Assembly (NCBI GenBank): GCA_012295275.1
Contig: CM022679.1
Span: forward strand, 10,563,169-10,627,168
Direction: 5' to 3'
Length of the DNA stretch: 64,000 nt
Source: Chrysomallon squamiferum
Lineage: Eukaryota; Mollusca; Gastropoda; Neomphalida; Peltospiridae
Below are positions 1-12,744 of this stretch, in pieces; position 1 is the stretch's first letter, and each line of letters opens with the position of its first letter. Below the pieces are notes generated by a model, which was not told the origin of the DNA, searched no databases, and was given only the letters and a program-made list of their open reading frames with translations. Position numbers and translations under genes: made by a program.

Positions 1-147
1 AGCTAATGTTATATATATGTTGCATAAAAATATTTAGTATGTAACTGTACATTATATATTTTGAATATAACGATACCTTATAGTTTGTATGTAACTGTAC
101 ATTATGTATTCTCTGTAACGAAACATTTTATATTTTACGTGAAAATA

Positions 148-178
<31 letters not shown>

Positions 179-420
179 TATTATTATTATTATTATTATT
201 ATATAATCATACATTACAGTTTGTATGTAACGTATTTTACATTATGTATGTCATTTTATGCTGTATGTGACGGTATTTAATGCGTTGTGTGCTACTGTAC
301 AATATGTTTTGTATATAACACTGCAGTATGCTTTGTATATATGCTTTGTGCATTATAGTCTGTATGTAATGGTACATTTTGTATATAACTATGTTTTATA
401 TTCTGCTTCGGTCCTTGTTA
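1..420. repeat. Degenerate ~20-bp minisatellite
   Basis: Diverged copies of a unit close to TGTATGTAACTGTACATTAT recur across the block (clear near 40-60, 85-110, 222-245, 360-380), with variants such as TGTATATAAC and TGTATGTGACGG. An ATT array interrupts it. Translated frames here are low-complexity Tyr/Val/Leu and not genes. The block may extend off the left edge. Confidence 0.7.
148..203. repeat. (ATT)n microsatellite
   Basis: Two nearly pure ATT runs separated by TATATTA, inside the degenerate minisatellite. Confidence 0.95.
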
Positions 421-470
421 CAGATCTGTGTGGAAAACAAGGACGTACTTTTATTTTATCGAAATGGATT

Positions 471-495
471 AAAAAAAAAAAAAAAAAAAAAAAAA
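471..495. repeat. Poly(A) run, 25 A
   Basis: An uninterrupted A run. No recognisable retrotransposon body or target duplication adjoins it, so it is called simple repeat rather than a SINE/LINE tail. Confidence 0.95.
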
Positions 496-928
496 CCCAG
501 TAATTTCACAACACTCGTTATTTTACTGAGAATCGATATTAATTTGTTTATAAATAATCTTAAGTAATTGTTTTATTTTTTTATTATTATTATTTTTTTT
601 TTTTTGTCGAGATTATTTCGTTGTTTTCCGTGAGATATTTGGTTCACTGGCCGATTAATTTGAATAAACACTGTTTTCAATCTCTCTTTCTTTGTAATTT
701 CAATTAATGCTCTTGTTGTTTTTTTTTTTTCTTTATGGTAACTTTTTCTTGTTACTTCAGATAAATAAAGAAATAATAATAAAATTAAATAAATAAAAAT
801 TATTAAATTAAACTGCTATCTTCTTGGGCTTTTTTTTTTAACACACATCTGTTAGAAACATTTAAATTAATTTCTGTTTACGGTTTAATTTTGTTGAAAA
901 TTGTTATAGTACAAATTAATGCACAAAT

Positions 929-931
<3 letters not shown>
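496..931. other. Unique AT-rich non-coding sequence
   Basis: Short T runs (591-605, 720-731, 831-839) in otherwise unique AT-rich DNA. I see no gene or regulatory element here. Confidence 0.6.
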
Positions 932-964
<33 letters not shown>

Positions 965-976
965 TGTTTGTGTGTG

Positions 977-1026
<50 letters not shown>
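932..1026. repeat. Compound (TG)n-(GA)n microsatellite
   Basis: TG repeat to about 963, a short TCTGTTTG-type transition, then GA from 980 to 1026. The Cys-Val and Arg-Glu frame across it is translated microsatellite. Confidence 0.97.
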
Positions 1027-1029
<3 letters not shown>

Positions 1030-1847
1030 CGTACGGGGCATAATCATTACTATTCCATTTCTTGTCAACCAGTGTATTTTACTTTATATTTATAACCATT
1101 TTACCTTGTTATAAGTATATTACGTTTTGTATGTAAATATCCTAATATACCTTAGACTACGGCCTGAGTCTAATAAAGTTTGTCCAGCTCAGTAACTGTT
1201 TTAACCACAAAGATTACATCACCTTTTCTTTTCTGAAACCGAGTCATATATGTGAAAAGCATGAAAAAATTGTTCTTTTATTCATATCTGTGTCACATTT
1301 CTGGAAAATCACCATCTGCCCCCTTAACTAATTTATATATATATAAAGATAATCGATATAAAAAAAAAAAAAATGATATACCAATTACTATTTTACTATC
1401 TTTAAAAGCAAATTAAAAGGATAAACATTTGAGGAACTATTCTTCCTTTATAATGTCTGTCAAATATATATTCTTTCCTTTTGAGATAACATCAAACACG
1501 AAATGAATAAAATCACACACACACACACATATTTACAGTTTGTCATTAACTTTTGTAAGTCTCTGAACAAATATAAAAAAGCAATCTGTTACTTTGTGTG
1601 ACTTGATGTACTTTTCTGTACATAGAATATTTAGACAAACCGAGCAAATAAAAGTCCACTTGAAGACGTTTTATCCACTAAGATCAATTAACTTCTGTCA
1701 ATAAACAGTGTTTGAAAATGGCCTGATCTCTTTCGTAGATGAAAAGGAAATGAGACGAAAAAGAACTTTTTTTCTTGTCCTGTTTTTTTTTCTTTAAAAA
1801 GAATAAACCCGTTATCTCTCTCTGTTTCAACATTTGTATGTCTTTCG
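1027..1847. other. Unique AT-rich non-coding sequence
   Basis: Stop codons in all frames, short TA (1332-1341) and CA (1515-1528) tracts and an A13 run near 1361. No gene seen. Confidence 0.55.
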
Positions 1848-2045
1848 GTCTGTTTGTCTGTCTGTCTGTCTGTCTGTTCTCATTTATCTGTTCCTTTTAA
1901 TTTTCTTTTTCATATATTCTCTTTCTATCATCTCTGTTTCTGTCTCCTTCTCTCTCTCACTGTTACATGATTCATTTAATCTTTCTTGATTTTCTGTATC
2001 ATTCTGTCTATCTGAATTTTTTTTGTCTGACTGTCTGTCTCTGAC
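1848..2045. repeat. (TGTC)n and pyrimidine-rich tract
   Basis: TCTG tetranucleotide repeat at 1848-1877, then a CT/TCTG-rich strand-asymmetric stretch to about 2045 with small further TCTG clusters. Confidence 0.85.
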
Positions 2046-2185
2046 AATATTCAAGCTTGTTCTGAGTTTTTTCTTTCTTGATTCATTTCACATTTCCATC
2101 TCATATAACATGTTTTTTATTTTTTTTTATAAACATAACTTTGGCCTGTTCAAATAGTAATAATAAAAATTATATTATGAAAATA

Positions 2186-2330
2186 CACAAACAAACAAAC
2201 GAATGAACAAGCAAACAAACAAACAAACAAACAAACAATTAAAACGAACAATCATAAACAAATAAATAAATAAAACAGAATTAAATTAAAATAAAATAAA
2301 TTAAATTAAAAAAGTAAAAATATAAAATTT
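2186..2330. repeat. (AAAC)n followed by (AAAT)n/(TTAAA)n
   Basis: AAAC units with a few GAAT/AAGC variants to 2237, then AAAT and AAATTA units to about 2330. A short CA tract follows at 2342-2355. Confidence 0.9.
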
Positions 2331-2379
2331 AAAAATGTTTAACACACACACACACCAGAATCTCAACCATTATCTAAAA

Positions 2380-2960
2380 CTGACCTAAACATACCAATTA
2401 AAAAAAAACAAAAGAAAGTCTTTTAATGAGCAGGAAACAAATTTCTAAATAATTACAACAGCTTGACAACCCTGACGTCTTTGATAACCCACAACCTGAC
2501 ATCGGTGCTTACGCTGTTAACACTGAAATAGCATCAGCGTGTTGGGAAACGATTAATTAATTTCTATGAATCGTATCGATTTGTAAGCTAGACGAGCAAT
2601 CATTTTATCATCAGTAGGTGTAAAAGTGTGTATTTAACTCGGTTAACGGTTATACGATGTGTTGAACGGTGTAATGGTATTTAAGATATTCCTGTTTGAT
2701 TCGTCGTTTATCTCTGATGCAAGATCATTTCTGTTGTTCAGTGACGACTGACAGCAAAACACTGACAGGTCTTTTCATTGTGTAACAAAAGAAAGGTAGA
2801 GCTGGATTCATTTGTATTGTGCAGCCTTTTTTGTTACATAAATAACTATAAAACTGAATTCAGAAGTTATCAGGTAAAATGTTTCAAAATAATAGTTTTC
2901 GTTATAATTAGTTTTACTTTATTTTTTTATGCTTTTAATATTTTTGTCTACTTAATATGT
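2380..2960. other. Unique sequence, no gene called
   Basis: A short open stretch at 2453-2553 (plus) has unusually protein-like composition, starting Leu-Gln-Gln-Leu-Asp-Asn-Pro. It is only about 33 codons, has no start codon and no convincing flanking splice sites, so it is not called as an exon. Confidence 0.4.
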
Positions 2961-2965
2961 CCATT

Positions 2966-2988
2966 AATCCATCCATCCATCCATCCAT
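2966..2988. repeat. (ATCC)n microsatellite
   Basis: About six ATCC units, followed by a degenerate TCTG-like tail. Confidence 0.9.
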
Positions 2989-3574
2989 ACATCTCTAAAT
3001 CTGTCTTTCTTTCCATCGCCTATCTGCCTGTCTGTTTCTGTTTCTTTTTCTTTTCTAATTTCGATACTGAAAGGACATTAATCCATATTAGTCTTAGAAA
3101 GTACATTTTCATCAAAAACATTTCTGAAATATTTCCTGAATCAAATAAAAAAAACCCAAATCAACATACTAGTACCGACAGAACTCAACCAGCCACACAG
3201 GCACTATCAACCCATTGATAGGTAATAAATCACTGCAAGAATTTTTGTTCGCTGACATTTTTCTAATGCCGCTAATACTCTCTTAAAGATACACGAAGCA
3301 AAAATAAAAGTTTTTTTTTTTGTCTTGGCATGTTCCGTAGAAACACAGTGTCAAAGGAGAAATCTATGGCAATACATTTGTTATCCTCTTATTTTTTTCA
3401 TTTCAAAAGTCACCTGAATTCTCAAATGGTTATGAAAGAAGGATTGTCTCCGTGAAAGGGAAAAAAAAAATTGTTATTAACCTGAAAATCCTTCTATTGT
3501 ACAATTTAAAAAAAAAAAAAGAAGAAGAAGAAAAAAAGCTGAATTGGGAATTGAGAGAATGCGTATGAGAAACA

Positions 3575-3576
<2 letters not shown>

Positions 3577-3651
<75 letters not shown>
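3577..3651. repeat. (GA)n microsatellite, ~75 bp
   Basis: A perfect GA array. An A/AAG tract (3508-3537) lies just upstream and a T-rich tract (3664-3687) just downstream, so three simple repeats cluster within 180 bp. Confidence 0.98.
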
Positions 3652-3654
<3 letters not shown>

Positions 3655-3689
3655 ACACCAGACTTTTTTATTTTTTTTTTTTTTTTTGT

Positions 3690-4030
3690 ATGCAGTATTC
3701 ATAATCATGGAGTTTTATTTAATCCGACTTGACCTTAACTCCACACATTCGGAAAATTTCTTTATCAGCACGTTAATATGAACCATCGGCAGGTTTCAGC
3801 ATGATCGGTCAATTGGGCAAATAGGCACAGTTTGAGCCTTAACGACAGGATTCACGGAAAGCACGATATGCACGATGTGGCACGTGCATCACGTGGGCGC
3901 ACTTAATTATTTTAATGACGCTTACCGTTATGGTAAAAACAGTTTTACAGAAACCGTCACGAAACTGGCACGCATGAGCAATGAGAACCAACGCACGTCT
4001 AATACTCGGCTGCCTGTATCGAATTTTGTT
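3690..4030. other. Unique sequence with tandem E-box
   Basis: Less repetitive and less AT-rich than its surroundings. It contains small direct repeats of GCACGAT (3861, 3870) and the two CACGTG sites listed separately. No supported coding frame. Confidence 0.5.
3881..3895. promoter_or_regulatory. Two adjacent CACGTG E-boxes
   Basis: The string CACGTGCATCACGTG holds two canonical E-boxes three bases apart. bHLH and bHLH-PAS proteins bind this core; closely spaced pairs occur in some regulated promoters. No transcription start is identifiable nearby, so function is unproven. Confidence 0.25.
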
Positions 4031-4032
4031 GG

Positions 4033-4069
4033 TAATTATTATTATTATTATTGCTATTATTATTATTGC

Positions 4070-4107
<38 letters not shown>
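4033..4107. repeat. (ATT)n with GCT interruptions
   Basis: About 25 ATT units, two of them interrupted by a GCT-type triplet. The Tyr-rich plus frame and Ile-rich minus frame over it are translated microsatellite. Confidence 0.97.
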
Positions 4108-4110
<3 letters not shown>

Positions 4111-4782
4111 CGTAGAACATGGCTGTCTATAAATTCCAATTAAACCTGTTTAAGACCTTGAGGACTGCGAGAGGACAGAGTCAGTCCATAGGGTTGATGG
4201 AGATCATTTTTTTCATTAGAGGCAGTCTGTCAATTTCAGAAAACAATAAATAATCAACACTGCTATCTGTAAATGCCAATAAGTAGTTTATGAATCCCCG
4301 GGGAGAGGTGAGGGGATTGGGGGACGATAAGAGCGTCCTTGGAAAAAAAAAAAAAAAAAATCATAATGCAAATCAATATACTGAAAATTTATTTAATTTC
4401 GAAAACAATAAACCATTCATTCTTTTTTTTTTTTTTTAAAGTGTGGTGTATTTATAACCATAAACTTGAGAATAAGTATCGGTTTTCGGTTCTGTTTTGT
4501 GTGTTGATGACTGAAATACTACATATAATAGAAAATTATTAAAAAAAAAAGAAAAAAAAAAAAGAGTTCATTAATGATGAATATAATTAATGTTGTGTTG
4601 CCAGCAATTAAATCTAAAGATAGACTATACTCAGTACGGCGTCAGATATAATTTCTAATTAATTTTAAACTAGATCTGGATTCGTCGTGTGACAGTTGAG
4701 TGATTATTATAATTTTTATTAATAATTTACACAAGTGTTGTAGTATTTAGTAAATTCAATAAAGTGCCAGTAATTTAGATTA
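4108..4782. other. Unique AT-rich sequence with G-rich patch
   Basis: Contains G runs at 4299-4323, an A18 run near 4342, a T14 run near 4424 and an A-rich tract at 4542-4563. No gene seen. Confidence 0.5.
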
Positions 4783-4990
4783 ATGACAACAACAACGACA
4801 ACAATAATAACAGCAGCAGCAGCAACAACAACAACAACAACAATAATAATGATATTACCAGTAGTAGTAGCGGTTGTAGTAATTATAATAATAATAATAG
4901 TAGTAGTTGCAGTCGTAGTAGTAGTAGTAGTAATAATTGTATTAATAATAATGATAATAATAATAATTGTAGTGCTATTAATATTTGTAT
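4783..4990. repeat. Mixed trinucleotide field (AAC, AGC, AAT, AGT)
   Basis: Successive blocks of AAC, AGC, AAC, AAT, AGT, AAT, AGT and AAT triplets. The shared reading phase keeps both strands open (Thr/Ile/Val-rich), which is an artefact of the repeat. Confidence 0.95.
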
Positions 4991-5878
4991 AGCAGTGATG
5001 ATATGGGTACTTGAAGTGGAGCATTAAGAGTAGTGGAAATAACAGTAATGTTTACTAATAGAAGTAGCATTAGTAAAAGTCTTAAAGATAAAACTGTAGA
5101 TTTATTCTAATACATAAACCGCAGAACGTGTATGATTATATTAAGGATTTTAACGGTGAGTTTTGGGGCCTTTTTGTTTTCACAAAAACGCCATTCATCG
5201 TCTATCAGCATATAATCCAAATTAATAATAAAATAATTACATGCTTCTGTAGAACGATTTCGTCGTTAATTTCCTTTATTTAAATGTGATGTTATTAAAT
5301 TACAAGTTACGTACATTCGTAGGTTACAGGCCAGCATTGACAATAGGATTCCTGGAGACATTTTCAAGATCAGATTTAAGAAAATCTATAAAACTTGTTA
5401 CGTTTGATGACTATGTTGAGATCTGTAATTTACCACACAGAAAATGGATAATTTCTAACCGAGAGACCAAAGCTGGAAGACGTTTATAACCTAAACTGCG
5501 TATTAAATACAATGATGATAATAATTATTATTACAATAAATATTGTTTATGTATATATATACATTTGTTCCCCCATACAGAGGCTTGATAAGTCCTGGAT
5601 ATTTAACATGTTTTTAATGCCAGTTATTTTTTTTAGGGAAAATAACAGATTATTATACAAAAGTAAACAGAAAAAGAAGATAATAAATAAAAATAATGAA
5701 TAATGTGTATCAGAACTAAATATGATTTAAGAAAGAATTTAAGAAAAGAAGCCAGAATCGTTGACAAAAACAAGAACAAGAAGAAAACCCCTTTGTTTTA
5801 ATGTTTGAAAGAAAATAAAGCAATAAGAATATATATTTTATGATGTTTAATCTAATAATAATTATGATTTGCTAAAAA
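4991..5878. other. Unique AT-rich sequence, no gene called
   Basis: A 67-codon plus-strand frame at 5286-5489 has no recognisable domain. Flanking sequence is AT-rich with many stops. Confidence 0.5.
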
Positions 5879-5879
5879 A

Positions 5880-5915
<36 letters not shown>

Positions 5916-6000
5916 AAAAAAAGAAAAGAAAGAAAAATACCCCAAGAAACAAACAAACAAAAGAGAACGAAACAAAACAAAAAACAACCCAAAACAACAA
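5879..6000. repeat. A-rich tract
   Basis: About 30 consecutive A at 5881-5911, then AAAC/AAAG-rich sequence to about 6000. Confidence 0.9.
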
Positions 6001-6063
6001 CACAGAAAATAAACAACCCTCCAAACAAAACAATAGCTAAAAAAAAGTAACGTAAAATGTACA

Positions 6064-6441
6064 CTAATTCAAAGATAAACACTCAAATATTGCAGAAGAT
6101 ATATTTATCTCCAAACTATGAATCTTTTTTTTTTGTTCGCTTTTTTCTCTTTCATCAAGTAACTCAATACCAAAGTTCACTAAGATATTCCTCCATTGCG
6201 TAAAATCTTCAAACAATCTTCGCAGTCTTTTTCTTTCGCTTTGGACAGAGATGCAATCTTCTAACGTAATTTCCAGTGAAAATTTACTTGCACAAAACGT
6301 ACTATTACGGTTTTCGTGACGGGAATTTTGATGCTTAAATGTTGATATTCCGTTAGTGTTGAAGAATCCAGAAGCAAAGATAAAAACTACAGCGAAGACG
6401 AAATTCTCGAACCGGAGACTGAAGATTACGAAATTACCCAT
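6064..6441 (-). other. Unassigned 125-codon ORF
   Basis: Not recognised. The predicted product starts with a hydrophobic segment (residues about 13-28) that could pass for a signal peptide. A charged, helix-prone C-terminal half follows (about residues 60-115) with several Arg/Lys/Glu clusters. It is not a translated microsatellite, unlike most frames here. The start context has G at +4 but T at -3. No promoter, intron signal or neighbour supports expression, and a chance ORF is at least as likely. Confidence 0.15.
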
Positions 6442-7965
6442 TTAGCTACAGTGCACTTCAGTATGACAACAAGCATGGTTTAGGTTCGATAATTAGTATT
6501 TGAAGGATTCCAATGTCGTCACACTGTATTTTTTGTTTATTTTCAGAGCAAGGTCGTCTGTATGATTTAACCTACACAATAATCAACCAGACAGCTTTAA
6601 TCTGTTGCATGTGACGTATATGATATTGGTCTGTGAATAAAGAATTGGCATTTTTGTCATGTGTTTCATGTATATAAATAATTGTACCAAGGAATGCGAA
6701 AGAAGCCTTTTTTGTTTTACATGACCGAGTTCTACACGCTTGAATAACAATATAAATAAACGAAAATAATAAATAAATAATAAATTTATAAGTAAATGAA
6801 AAACAATGCCATACACTATTCAAATAATAATGAATGATGTTGATGATGATGATGACGCTGACAATAATGATGATAAATAAAACTGATAATAACAGTGAAC
6901 AATGGAGAGAGCCAAGACCCGGTTTCTTTATCACTTTGAAAATCGTAACCACGCATCAATAAGAAAAAGCCAGTATATTAAATGAACACATGCTTTTTAA
7001 TAACGACATTTAGATTTAAGACACAACAACTGGCAGTTCTAGACAGACAACCAGATAAAATCATAATCTGTCGATATATACAACAAGGCCACAAGACACA
7101 CAAATATATAACATAACAGGTGGACAAACAGACCTTACACCAACTCCCAACTCTCCTAATTTACAATCACTTAAACAAAAAAAAAGGTCTTTGAAAATTT
7201 AAGCTATTACGAATTGCTGCTACATAACCCACCTATAAGTATTTAACACAACGGTCGTAAACAAGGAAGGTTTTCATGTCTCGGATTAATTACCTTCTTT
7301 TATCCTTTATTGCCAAAATATCTTTTATATTCAGGAAAGCACAAACAGCACAGCGTTTGAGGCGATAGCAATAACGAGAAATCGGGCAACGCGCACGCTA
7401 AGGAACTGATCTCGCCGTCTCGTTCTCTGCACGAATTACAGCCCACGTCTGTATATCACTATTTACGCTATAGATCTTAAATGGCAATAATATATTTGTT
7501 TGAAAATTTTATATGTATATACCAGGTTGTTAACCGATATGACTGCGACATTAATGTCGACGTTCTCTAAATTGGTGTCGTCGTCCTGATGGTTAAACAT
7601 AACAGGTACATGATCACACACGACTTCGTACCAGATACATACTTCTATAATCGTGTCTGCCGCGGGAGACAATTACAAAGAAATCTAGCAACTGTTGGAT
7701 GATAATAAAGTTTCTGTCCTCTGGATCTTTCAGAACAATTAACATGAAAACATTGTTAACTGCTCCGAGATTTGCCTCCCGACATGACTAGATTATGTTC
7801 CCACTTTGTTGTTAATCTCGGGACATGCTACCCACATGAAGAAACTACGGCATTGATGGCCTTGTCACATGCGACATACGTCAACAGGGTTTGGCTTATT
7901 CCTGGAATGATGTTGGCGGTAAACCTCAGTTTTGTTTCACGTGTCTGATAAAGTTATATATTCGC
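6442..7965. other. Unique sequence, no gene called
   Basis: Mostly non-repetitive, with a short ATG/AAT-rich patch at 6838-6890. The part from about 7330 to 7470 is more CpG-rich. Short minus-strand frames (6572-6952, 7463-7672) show no recognisable domain. Confidence 0.5.
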
Positions 7966-8172
7966 AGTGGTAGTAGTAATAGTAGTACTGGTGGTGGTAG
8001 TGGTAGTAATAATAATAAGAAGAAAGAAACAGAAGCCCAATATTAGGAAAATCATTCTACAACTACTACTGTTACTACAATTACTACAACCACCATTAAT
8101 TCTTCTTCTTCTTCTACTTCTCCTCCTCCTCCTCCTCCTCCTTCTCCTTCTCCTTCTCCTTCTCCTTCTTCA

Positions 8173-8203
<31 letters not shown>

Positions 8204-8295
8204 GAATCTTCTGCTACTACTTCTACTACTATTACTGCTGCTACTACTACTTCTACTACTTCTACCTTGTCTACCGTTTCTACTATTATACTACT
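7966..8295. repeat. Compound trinucleotide field (GTA, then CTT/CCT/CTA)
   Basis: GTA/GTG/AAT triplets at 7966-8020, then pyrimidine-strand CTT, CCT, CTT and ATT blocks and ACT/TCT triplets to about 8295. The Leu-rich plus frame across it is not a gene. Confidence 0.95.
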
Positions 8296-9122
<827 letters not shown>

Positions 9123-9186
9123 CTCTCTAAATCTCTGTGGCAATCTATCTTTATACTTTTTCCATTATATCTCTAAATCGAAACAG

Positions 9187-9228
<42 letters not shown>

Positions 9229-9512
9229 ACTCTATTAATCTGTCAATCTATGTATCCATCTATCTATCTGTCTGTCTCTCTATCTATTTCTGTATCAATT
9301 TATCAAGTTATGTATCTCTCTCTGTCTGTATGCCTGTCTATCTATCTATCTATTTATCTGTGTGTGCTTCTGTACCTGTCTGTCTGTATGCCTGTATCTA
9401 TTTCTATTATTATCTATCTATCTATCCGTCTCTCTGTGAGTGTGTCTGTCTGTCTGTCTATCTGTCTATCTATCTATCTATCTATCTCTCTGTCAATATA
9501 TCTGTCTGTCCG
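9187..9512. repeat. (TCTA)n/(TCTG)n field
   Basis: A pure TCTA block at 9187-9228 is followed by about 280 bp of degenerate TCTA, TCTG, TGTA and TTTA tetranucleotides. It is separated from the adjacent CT array by about 70 bp of CT-rich unique sequence. Confidence 0.95.
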
Positions 9513-9916
9513 TTTGCCAATCTTTCTCATACGATTTGTTAAAAGATATATAACCAAATCCATGACATTACATTAATACGATCTTTAAGTATGATTTTCA
9601 GAATAAATAAATCATTAGATTCAGTAACTTGTTGCAAGATTTATCACGTTTTCCACCGGTTCGGTGTAAATTAAAGTTGTGAGATAATGTAGTTTTGAAA
9701 CTGATATGTAGATGTACAGATTCTTTAAACAGAGGCCAATAATATCGTCTGGAATTACTGCACAGAGTTTATTGCAGCAAGTTTTGAAATTAATACTAGA
9801 AATTAGAGCAGTCGATGTAATTTTGAAGCAATAAAACCCCCTCAAAATTCAACTTTCTTTAGTAAATATTAGACGTTGTAGTTAAAGTCTTCTATAAATA
9901 AAGTTGTTAATCGCAC
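9513..9916. other. Unique AT-rich sequence
   Basis: No repeat and no gene seen. A 74-codon minus frame at 9621-9845 has no recognisable domain. Confidence 0.5.
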
Positions 9917-9918
9917 TA

Positions 9919-10249
9919 CAGTCGACCCCCCATTTAGCGGACTACCAGGGGGGATGCGTATGGAAAATACAAAATCCGGATTTTCCGACGGGATGTTAGA
10001 AATGGCACTGCTATTAATAATGACAATGTTGAATAACACAGAAAACTAAATTTACTTAAAATTCACAGTTTTTACTTACCCTGAATGGCAGCAGAAATCG
10101 TAGTTTGTTTTGTCGTAATCATAAATTGGGAACTGTAAATATTTACTCCGAGTCAACAGAGTTTCGGCAACATTCGTATTTTTCCCTGATTTTGTCCAGA
10201 TTTTTACGAAATCCGGAAAATAAGGTTCCGTTAAATGGAGGGTCCAGTG
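9919..10249. mobile_element. Non-autonomous pogo/Tigger-like DNA transposon (331 bp)
   Basis: The left end begins CAGTCGACCCCCCATTTAGC. The reverse complement of the right end begins CACTGGACCCTCCATTTAAC. The first 24 bases of the two ends match at about 19 positions. TA dinucleotides flank both ends (9917-9918, 10250-10251), the target site used by the Tc1/mariner/pogo group. Both halves carry internal ATCCGGA-type motifs. No transposase is encoded. Family assignment is inferred from end sequence and TA target. Confidence 0.72.
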
Positions 10250-10596
<347 letters not shown>

Positions 10597-10839
10597 TTTT
10601 CAGCGTCTCTGTTTATTCAGATACTTTTACAATTTTTTTTATAACTTTAAAGAGTATTGTATGTTTTAGTCTCTCCAATTTCAAGTATTAAGAATACTGT
10701 TTCTTATACGTCTATCAGAATGTATCATTCAATTTATTTTTATTTTATTTGTTACAGTGTATTTAATATAATTACAAAATTCGTAGAGATAAGTAATGAA
10801 GTAAGTCTGTGTTTTGTTATCGAACTATTTGGTCTTAAT

Positions 10840-10857
10840 AACAACAACAACAACAAC

Positions 10858-10888
<31 letters not shown>
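10840..10888. repeat. (AAC)n-(AAT)n microsatellite
   Basis: Six AAC units then about ten AAT units. The Asn run in translation is an artefact. Confidence 0.97.
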
Positions 10889-11430
10889 TGTGCTAAATGT
10901 GGCTGAAACAATTATTTACGGAAAGATTCATTGTATCTATCACAGAGAATGGTTTTACACTGACGCAAGGAAATGCTATTATAAAGAATTATGTCCCTCT
11001 TGAACAACGGGTTTAATCAAGGGCTTGTTTTAGTACTGAGATCAATCTAACAAGCAAATATATACGAATGTTTATTTTTGTTAATAAAGAGTTCAAAAAC
11101 ATGGTTTCATTTACAACGTAAAATTGCAATGTTGTGATAAACGTAGATATATCTCTGTCTGTGTGACAAGCTTCATTTGCTTTCATCTTTGGGATAATTT
11201 AATCCGTCGCCAGAAACAAGCAGAGAATTATCGTCTGAAGGCTCCGATGTTAATTGAATCCTAGAAAAGTAACATTTTTATTAGTTAATTCGAACAGATC
11301 AATAGAGCGCGATAGACTAATAAGGATTTATGTGTAAATGAATTGGGTGAACGAGACGATAGCAAAACCTGATATCTCATGTGAAATATGAACATAATAA
11401 TGTCATAACAGAATAGAAGTTTTCATACAT
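10889..11430. other. Unique sequence
   Basis: No long simple repeat and no gene seen. Confidence 0.5.
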
Positions 11431-11580
11431 CTGATAATAATAATAATGATAATAATAATAATAATAATTTTGATGATAATGATGATGATGACGACGATAA
11501 TAGCAACAACTTAAGTTTTAATTTAGTTAATAATAAATATAATGGCAACAGCAACGACAACAAAACAAAACAAAACATCA

Positions 11581-11615
<35 letters not shown>

Positions 11616-11735
11616 TAAATAATAATAATAATAATAAATAATGATACTAATAATAATAATAATAACAATAATAATAATAATAAATAATGATACTAATAAT
11701 AATAATAATTAATAATAATAATAATATCAAATTTT
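11431..11735. repeat. (AAT)n field with a 46-bp higher-order unit
   Basis: AAT arrays with GAT, CAAC and AAAC patches. The string AAATAATGATACTAATAAT occurs at about 11636 and again at 11682, showing duplication of a 46-bp block inside the field. Confidence 0.93.
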
Positions 11736-12676
11736 CCTCTCTTTATTATTTCTTACATATACTTCTTTATTATTATAACCATTATATTAATATCAGTTTA
11801 ATATCCTTTAAGTTACTTGATTCAGTATTCGCACTGCTTTTCTTGGACATCAACTATTAACAATTTTACTCGGAACTTGAAAAAAAAAGAAGAGAAAAAA
11901 AAACAACTCTCGTTTATTTTGGAATGTAAATCATTTTTTAAAATGGTATCTCAACACATATATAGATATCTACTATACAAACAGTAACTGTAAATTCTGA
12001 CGCTATTCATGTAAATTAATGATGACAAGGTGCAAGATTTGTGATGACAAGACTATCGCAAGTGTTTAATTTAGATTAATGAATCAGACTTATTAAATTT
12101 CTTATCGGTAGCTTTACTCAAATTCACCATGCTTTATTCGGATCCTATTTTTAGTACCTTTTTTTTATTTTGTTTTTAATCTTTATAATTAATTTAATTC
12201 CATGTTTAAAAGTACATCCACAGAGTTCATTCTGTCTAATATTATGAAAATACCCTTGTGCAAAATGAAAACAAGAGTCACCAGATGTATCAAGAACATT
12301 TATCATGTAGCGACAAAAATACACATATTTACCCATCATTTTTGTGTTCTGTTCTTCTTCTCCTTTGGCTTCCTCCTTGAAGACATCCCTGGCGTTGATA
12401 ATCAGCCAAAATCTATCAGAGAAATCATTAATAAAAAATGTCAGTCCGAAAAGCAAATCTTTGCTTTCAGACAGCCAAAGTATTTATGGTTGTATATATA
12501 CATATCAGATTTTATGTTTAATATATCAATGCCGTAAGCTTAGATTTCCAAAATACGAATACTAAAGTATTATAGACTGCAGTCTGTCAGCAGCACTGAG
12601 AGACATACGGACATAGATATATACATATAAGCATGCATACAGGCTGATAGATAAATGAAATAATAATTAAATCTAT
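11736..12676. other. Unique AT-rich sequence
   Basis: Overlapping plus and minus frames at 12151-12565 are open for about 100 codons each, with no recognisable domain. No gene called. Confidence 0.45.
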
Positions 12677-12744
12677 AGATAGATAGATAGATAGACAGAG
12701 AGAGAGAAAAAAAAGACATATATATATATATATATATATATATA
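12677..12744. repeat. (GATA)n-(GA)n-(TA)n compound microsatellite
   Basis: GATA units, a GACA/GA stretch, an A run, then a TA array at 12719-12744. The TA array abuts the left end of the adjacent transposon remnant. Confidence 0.95.

Noticed and set aside
471-495. Retrotransposon poly(A) tail
   Set aside because: No SINE/LINE body or target duplication adjoining; many similar A-runs across the window are plain homopolymers.
2453-2553. 33-codon protein-like stretch as an exon
   Set aside because: No start codon, no convincing acceptor or donor, and too short to judge.
4299-4323. G-quadruplex at a G-rich patch
   Set aside because: Only three runs of four or more G; the remaining run is two G.
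12151-12565. Overlapping ~100-codon ORFs on both strands
   Set aside because: No recognisable domain in any frame and AT-rich composition; chance is sufficient.
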